Of a DNA stretch of 64,000 bases, positions 27,401-36,400 are shown piece by piece (position 1 is the stretch's first letter; each line of letters opens with the position of its first letter). Origin of the DNA: Clusia tigrina (taxonomy: Eukaryota; Arthropoda; Insecta; Diptera; Clusiidae); NCBI GenBank assembly GCA_920105625.2, contig OV050031.1, forward strand, positions 4,133,501 to 4,197,500. The letters are read 5' to 3'. Both the position numbers and the translations under genes were made by a program. A model generated the notes under the pieces. It was not told the origin of the DNA. It did not search any database and worked only from the letters and a program-made list of their open reading frames with translations.

Positions 27401-30400
27401 CTCTTATACGGGATAACAGAGGATGTATTCGGGTTAAATGGAATTTTGATTTTATATGGGATAAGAGAGATGCATTCGGGTTAAATAAGTACCAGGAGTG
27501 ATATTCTTGAATGAGTTACTTCAGTTTTCTGAGGGGAATTTTGATTTTATATGGGATAAGAGAGGATGCATTCGGGTTAACTAAGTACCAGGAGTGATAT
27601 TCTTGAATGAGTTACTTCAGTTTTCTGAGGAGAATTTTGATTTTATATGGGATAAGAAAGGATGTGTCGATCCAATGCACAAAATAATCAGATTGGAGGA
27701 GAAATATACATTTTGGTATTTGAATACTACAAAGATCTAGAGAAAATTTCACAATAGAGCTATTCGACGATTGGGTATACAAATGTATGTAAAGGGCTGA
27801 AGGTATTCTGTTCTCACAGTCGAACAATAATGCAATATCGCTGGCAATACCTGGTTCAAGGTCCCCAATATTCTTTCGGGCTTGAATATACATACAAAGC
27901 TCTGCAAATCACAGCGATATTATTATACAAGTATTCTACTAACAATACAGGAAATAAGTTACACAAAAGTATACCAAGAAATATCGCCACTGGTGGTGGC
28001 AATGAACTTTTGAAAAGCACTACAAACAGGATATTTATTAATTGTTTATTTATATAATTAATTATATTAACAACCTTAAAGCTACCCACTAACTATAGTG
28101 GTCTTCGGTTCATACTTATATAGTTTTCAACCCTTCATCATGAATAGATTCACGAGGTTTTCTCCTCAGATTGGTGTAAAGATCAAATGGGAATGTCATC
28201 ATACTCATTCATATCCTCATTTCTATTCTATATCCTGAGATTAGTGTAAAGATCAAATGGGAATGTCATCAAGATAATTTCTATATTATATTCTATAATT
28301 TTACTAATTCTAGTTTGTAATATAAGCTAGTTTTTTTAAACAAAAAATTAAAAAAATATCCGCTTGTCCCTTTTTGGTGCGAAAAAACCGATTACTTTTC
28401 TTTCGGGTAGTCGATAATTCGCTCACACTAATTGTATTCAAATGAAACCAGCACGAGAAGAACCTCAACAATTACATTAACTAAATGGTCAATCTAATTG
28501 AATAATAAAAGAAATTAATTTGCATTTAATGAAAGGAGCAACCAAGGAGAGAGTCTAAGTAGAGAGCACAGAACGAGTGCACTATTTTCTTTCACAATTT
28601 ATTATAAAACTGCATGAAAACAACCGTACACAGGAAGTATGCAGACACTCGCCACAAACAAAAGATCTAAATTCTTTATAGGAGCCGATGAACAAGACAC
28701 TGTTTAGATACACTTTAAAAGACAAGAAGAACATCAGCTGCTGGCAATTTTAGCGGAACGAGTGCAGAAAAAGTTCTGCATGTGGGACTGCGGAACAAGA
28801 CCAACCAACCATCAAGAACCCAACCGATTCTCGTTACTGCTGGCAGTACTCGCAGGCATATGTGAGTGGCATGGGAAGATATGCAACATTTACTGCAACC
28901 GGCAAAGAAGGGAGTGCACCGAACATATGCGAGGGTGTGTGTGGACAGAACTTACTTGGGCCACAAACTGCATGCTTGTAAAAAGCATATTTAAATCAGT
29001 TAAGTGCACTACACTGCAGAGCTCCATCCAGCTGCACTTGGGAGAGAGAGCAACGTTGCAATTTCCTTTAGCGGTGCATTAAGATTTAGTGCTCTGCATA
29101 GTTGTGTGGCTCATTTCCGCTATTCAGATACTTCGGCGACTGCGACTTATGACGAAAGTTTCAAGTTTGCTGCATCCACTTTTCGCTGCCTCGCCACGAG
29201 TTGTGAAATATCTCACGTTTCAATGCACAAATCACTGCAATGCATTATTAAATTACTACAAAGGCTGCTCAACTTGTGTAAGTGGCAACCGAGGAGTTGG
29301 GAAAGTCACCGGTGGAGGAATTGACTCCAGAGCGGTTGGGAAATTTCTTTTGTATAGTTTGAATTAGGTTTCGAATGCAGCAGATGGTCAAATACACAAA
29401 CGACATATTAGCAGGCGAGGAATGTTGAGCCGCCCGGCCCCGAAAGCGTTTTCTGTCCAGCCAATGAGGAATCTTTTAGATTAAAATATAAATATAAACT
29501 CAGAGAAATTATAAAATTCTGCATGAGAGACTGATATTCAATCAAACGCATGAATAACTTGTAGATTGAAGGAGTGTTTCTACTCTACTATATAATACAT
29601 TGAATGCTTTGACTATATAAAATGAACTTTTATATTTTTGGTAGGCATTTATGAGGTATGCGACTTCCTGATTATTGGGAGATAAACACAAGTTTCAAAA
29701 TAATCCAAAAATCAAACTCATAATTATGATGATTAGTCAAAATGTAGTTCTGGGTATATGATTCACTTCTTCCGTTTAGAAATATACCAATTAGAAGTCA
29801 ATATTAATCCCGATGTGATTCTCCCCACCCATTATTGACAAATTTAACAAAAATAACTATAATAATAATATAATATGCGAGGTCGCGGGTTCGAATCCTG
29901 CCACAGGCACGGTTTCAAAAATGCTTCTTTCTAAACCTTTTTCTTCTGGAGTTGAAAGCCTCAGTAGATAGTACCCATTCCTCTAAACCCTTGCATTCAG
30001 TATGGTGCAATAATATTTTTATATAATGTATTTTTTTCCGGGTAGAGAGGCAAGATGCCTATCGCAACATCAAGACCGTCGTTCCAGGTACTTTATTACC
30101 TTTTGGGAGGAAACTCCCATATCATGTATAGGAAACAGAGCGTTTACTATGTTTTTCATAGCATAGACATCTAATTGGGGTACCTGTGCTCCCGCTTCAA
30201 GCTTTTTGTTTGGATCGTTGTTTACGTCCTCACGAACCTCCTCCGAATTTTTCTCCTTGCTAGTGCGAATAGCAATTTTGAGGGTTTTCCTTGCAGCTCT
30301 CCAAACTTCCCCTTCGTCTGTCGCAGGTCCGACACGCCTGGCCCTAGTGTACTTTCGTCTACACCGCACACAGTTCCGTCTGATTTCAGCTATTTCCTCT

Positions 30401-33400
30401 GTCCACCAGGAAGGGTTCTTCTTGTTACATATTAATAATAAATAATAACAATTAATAATAATACTAATATTAAATAATAATTATAATAAATAAAAGTAAA
30501 AATAATAAATAATAAAATAAATAGATACTCAAGAATCATCGTGAACGTGATTATCAACTAATCCCTCCATAATCATAACTCTATTCCCTTAGAAATATTC
30601 AAATAAATATGTATTTCCATCTAAGGGCGAATACTACCGTGTAATTTTCATAATAGGATTGCTTTCATAAACAGGATTTCTCACGAATCCTAACGAAAAT
30701 AGTTCTCTGTAAAAAGTAACCATGGATTCCTCTTCAGACACTCGTATAAACACAAATATTTACATACCTAAAATTGTGTGAATATCTTCCTCAAACACCC
30801 ACCGATCGATTCAACTACGAAAATAAGTTTCTCGGCACCAAAAACACAATGATAAACATTTCAATTATTGGGGGAGGTTCAAGCACTGAGTTCTACAACG
30901 TACACGTCTGCCGGGTAACTGCCTGCCTGGCTGTCTTACAGCGGCCACTGGCGGCAGCAACACATGCTGTTCGGGGCCATGGGGGCAGACGTTCAACAGG
31001 AATAACAACAACACCATCAGCGAATAATGTAACCAGAGCGACGTCTTCGCTAGAATCGTCTATAAATAGGCGCACAAGGCAATGAATCGCAACACTCATA
31101 AAAACGCTAACAAGAGCACCCACCAACAAAAGAAAAAACACTTTCCGAGTCTTTCGTTTTGTACGCTGAACTTAAGCAGAGGCGTGCATTTGGCGACTGC
31201 ACATGGAGTCGCATGCAATATGCACACACACACATATACACTGGAAAAACAAGCTCTTCCCACACAGCCGACGCGCTGCCGAGGACGACATGGTGAGAAG
31301 TGCAATTAAACGAAAACAGATCGTGCGTGCGTCGCTCGTCATTCGTGCGGTGGCATCGTGTGTGTTTTTGTTCCAATTTTAAAATTATGTGGAGTGACGT
31401 TGTAAACAAACGGTGGCTGGCTCGGCTACGGTATCTTTTGTTTTCATTCCATCGTACCCTGCCCGCTGCTGCTGCTACTTATTGGAATTTACGCCTTAAT
31501 GAGGTTTGTGTATGTTTGTGTATGTTTATGTGGCTTTTGTGTCTTCCATTTATGTGGAATAGTGTACACATTTTTTATATCATAATTCAGATAATTATGA
31601 CATGAACACTCAACAGGAATGAACATTTGGTCAACGTAAGTTGGAATATCATTTTTTAAAGCATAATTTCCAATGACCTGCCAGCTAAGATGACTTAAAA
31701 AGAGGTGAACATATGATATAGGAAATGAATCCAAATGATGGGTATATTTGAATAGAATGGGGGTTGAATAACGACACTCGAGAGAGATTGGTATCAGAAA
31801 AACAGCCGCTTGGACTATCCAAAGTTTATGAGTATATCTATCTAAACTTTCTTAAATGAATGTTCTGATTAGTTCTCATAGTTTTAGCAGATACCGATTA
31901 TAGCGTATTTGTACACTGTATCGTTCTCATAGTTTTAGCAGATACCGAACTTGCACACTGTAGAATGCTGTGTTTTGACTGCCATTCATATCAGTGTAAT
32001 TTTTGATCACTGTTCTCTCTTCTCTTACTACTCATGATCACGATATTAAAGGAAAACATTGTAGCAAAGAGCATACATAAATATAGATTGAATCACTGAA
32101 ATTTTGTGAAATGGAAGTGAAGGAGATTTTACAAAAATCGTTGAGCGGCAAGGGGAAGAGAGATGCAATGCGTTTTTGTTCGAGGGGTTTACTAGAAAAC
32201 CCCTCGAACAAAATTTTTGTAACAATAATTTCGTTCGCCATGCGAACTCTATTTATGTATACTCTTTGATTGTAGTATTAGTTAAAATTGTTGTTGGAAT
32301 AGCTTTTTTTATAAAGATGCAGATGACATAAAGCAGAAACGACAACAGTAACAGAATCCAGTACATTTGCAATAGAACCTACATACAGAAAAGCCGCATT
32401 GTGAGTTGCTTCTGTTCTGTCGCCAAACGCTCATTTTCTGTCGTTAAATGTTGTGATTTCCATTGCAATTGTACTGGATTCTGTTTCTGTTGCCATTTCT
32501 GCTCTATATCACTATGTACCTTAAGCAGGTAGCTCGCTCTCCAATGAGAGTTTGTTGGAAAATTGTTGTTTTTATTTCCCACACCACAAACCTGCTCATC
32601 AATGTTAATACACTCACACGCCTATACATACGAAAATATACTAAGTCCGCTTTTATACCAGTGACACATATTCCAGTATAACGAATGTCTTTTTATCAAA
32701 TGTACATTTCACAGTGGGTTGTTCTTTCTCTTCTTAAGTGATTGTTAACGAGGTTGCTGTTAAGCAAGTACCACAATAAACACAATTATCGCAAAAAATA
32801 AAGTTGTGTCTATAGAACACATGATAAGGGGGAGGGAAAAATATTATGCATTGATTTAGCACTTTCGTTATAGTACTTCTGCTCATTATCGTTTAGATTT
32901 TTTATAATATATTTAATTAATTCCCTATAAGAATAAACCAAATTCGTAGTCTTCCCCCAAAAATAGCAAAAACTGTCGATCATAAGTACCATAATGAACA
33001 TAATTACTGCCAAATACAAAGTTTTTTATATAGAACACATGAAAATACATAAGAAAATGGAGAAAAGACTGTGCATCGAATTAGCACTTTTCTTAAGGCA
33101 CTTCTGTTCAGTGTATTGAATAACATGTTTAATTAATTTCCTATGAAACTTAACCAACACAATGGTCTTTTCGCAAAAATAACAAAATTATCGGTTATAA
33201 TGACACAGTTAGAAAGTGTTCTTCTCACTGAGTGAAAACAACAATTTTAAATTAGTTATTTTAGCAATTTCTTTGAAACTGCTTGCCCTTTCTTAAAGAA
33301 GTAATATCGCACGAACGGAAATCCAGGCAAACATGAACGGACTCCACGAAAAAGTGGTAGACATATAAACAAATAAAATTAATGATATAGAAGCCATTAT

Positions 33401-36400
33401 ATATAATAATAATGCAACGATCAATACTGGCGATGACATGGAAATAGTCTACAGTGCAGATATTGACGGTACTGACTTCACTAACTTATCAGAAAAACCA
33501 TTAAATCTATTTAAAACAGTGTTAATAATAGACTTTCCGTTGACTTAATAATAGAATCACTCAACGTAGAACGGGATATAGGGAAACTGTATTAAAGTTT
33601 AAAAGATTATCTTATCTGTTATAAAGCCTAAAAAAGCTTTTATCTTCTTCGTGTGCTGTGTTTGCTGAAGTTCGATGGTGTGAACCCCACCTAACAACAT
33701 GCAAACTGACAAAGACGTTCACTTGCGAATGGAAAAACTATTGCAGCAGATATTTATAAAAATGTTCAAGGCAAAATGCAAATATTTATTAAAAATTTAT
33801 GAAATAAATATAATAAATATTTGCACATATAAATTTATAAGATTTAAATAAAAAAATATGTGTCAAGATAAGGAAAAGTGCGTAGAGATGCGATTCCACT
33901 AGGAAAAGTTTGAACTGGCAGATGGCAGTTGTACAATTAGAAGCAAAATGAGCCAAAGCTGGAACTGAACGTCCTGGCAGTTGGTTCTCAGTTGGCTTTT
34001 TACAAATATTTATATATTATATTTCACAACTAAAATACACTTTTGGCGAAATAAACGTGATTTTTATATTTTTCCTGCATCATTTGTTATACAGAAAGTT
34101 ATCTAAAGGTGCACAGTGACGACAGAAGCAAAGGCAACATATACAGATTCCAGTACCTTTGCAACAGAAACTGCAAAACTTAACAGTGTGAGTTGCTGCT
34201 GTTGTGTCGCCAAACACAAATTTTCTGTCCGTCAATTTTGTAGTTTCTGCTGGAAATGTACTGGATTCGATTTCTGTTGCCGTTTCTGCTTTGTCACTCT
34301 GCACCTTAAATGACTTGCATAACTCCAAATCAGATAAATCTTGACTATTAAGGTTAGTTCAGATATAGAATACCATTGTTTACTTGTTCTTCACTGATTA
34401 CTCATGCTAGAGTACGTAATTATACTACCAAAGACATATTTGCTAATTGAATTTATTTATACAGGTAAAAATATCAACTCCACTCAAACAAATTTTATTA
34501 ATTAGCCCAATTAATAACAGTATAGAGAATAATTTCTCCATTCCCTGCCCAAATATGTGGAAAGGTGAACAATTCCGTGTTTAATTTTAATCAAAAGGAA
34601 GCGTTTTTATATGAAATTCTCATAGCTAAAGAAAAGTTCCACTATTCACAAAGCCGGCCTTTGAAATCTTATTTAGTTTCACACTTTCATAAGTATTCTT
34701 TCTCACTGTAATTGTTTTCAGTTGTAATCATGTCATATTCCATATAAATATAAGAATGCATTCATATACCAATTGTGATTTTCTATTCGAATTCCCCATT
34801 TCTAGAGTATGCACTTCTTTCACAGCCACTTTTCCACGAGCATTTGTCGCGTTGTATGCGCTGCCTCGGTTTATTGTGGTTTTCGCACCAGTTACAATTT
34901 TCACACCACAATTTTCACTTAATTCACAAGAAATAACGCCGAGAAGACACCGAAATCTGTATGCAACTCTTTCGAGTGTAACCGTTTCCGTCAAATTTTA
35001 CAATCAACTGACAAAATAGCAAAAAGTCCAACGACAGAGCAACACACGAAAGCGAGGAGGTTGCCAGCTGCATGATCGAACAGACGCCAATGAAAGCAAA
35101 AATAACAACAACAGCGACGATAATGACGACGATCCCCCTCCTCCTTCGCTGCTGCTGCCACTGCTGCCACACACAAGCAGCAAATTGCTTCCAAATAATT
35201 CACAAAAATTGTGTACAATTGTAAAAAGATAGCGAAAAAGTAATTAAACAAAAAAGGAAAAGAAACCGTTTCAAGCGCTTTGTTTTCATTTGTGCCACAA
35301 AGCACACAAAGTGAAAAAAACGTTAAAAGAATTAAATAGAAATAAAACAACTAAATATGCTTTTATGGCCCAGAGAGAAGTCAGTCCCCCTCTTTGAAGC
35401 CCCATTCCATAATCGAGGCGTTGAAAAGATCGCGCACAACCAAAATGAAAAACAAAATCAAAAAGTCACTCCATCCACATCCACACATTTCGGCTGGCGG
35501 GCGCGCTGCATGGCTGTGGCCGGCTTATTTTAGCCAGTCTGCGGCGGCAAAGGCGAATACAAATTTTTGAAAAGATATTGAAAATGGAGAATCTTGTGCG
35601 TCAGACTAGAATGCCAAATGGATACGCACTGCAGCGGTCAGTGGAAATCTTTTGTTCTATGCAAAATTAAACGATGAAATGCTGTCAGCAAGTTGGAACA
35701 CTCTGCTCGCTAAGTATGTATGTAGATACTTAGTACAATGGGCATCAATGCCTGAGTGCTTGGATGCCTCCTTCTTCGGTTGTTCTCTCCGTCCTACCCC
35801 ACTCTTCTATGTATGTAGATAAGTGTCATATAGTCTGGTGGGAGGAGAAGCGGGGAAGGTATTTTGAAAATTAACTTTTTATTTTTTATGTTAAATATAT
35901 AATGAGGATAGATCAGTATTCGTCAATTATATTTATCTGAAAGTTGTTCAGTATTCCAATTGATTGACAAGTGGACTGTGGGTGCTCTGTGGTTACGCCA
36001 CTGTACTAATGATCAGATGGAGAATTATTGAAAAACATTTTGGCAGACCTTTCTGCTATTTTCGGCCACTGATCCCATCAGAGATCTTTCATGAACGGCG
36101 ATTTTTGCCTCAAGTGGATATTGTCTTTGGAAGCAACAGAACACCAACTATGAAACTTCCCAGGAATCGAACCTGAGACTTCAGTTATTACATTTGTCCA
36201 TCCAGACAACTACACTAACTGCAGGTGGTGAATTCACTAATCAAATTCTGTCCATGTACTATTCTCGCAGTCCACCTAAACTACTTATTGCCTTTCTTTG
36301 ATCTCTGATGAGGGTAGTGGCATGTCTGAAATAGCAATAAGATGTGGCAAAATGTTTTCCATATTTGTCCATGCGATCATTATTTAAATTAAGCTATAGA

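Noticed and set aside
29878..29910. Possible tRNA gene (perfect B box)
   Set aside because: No A-box half or acceptor stem partner; the sequence continues into the SINE body shared with the copy at 18.9 kb.
34728..35350. Overlapping frames on both strands at the GC-balanced block
   Set aside because: Opposing strands open at once, with Ala/Val/Cys-rich translations from CAA/CAG runs; more likely a leader or regulatory block.
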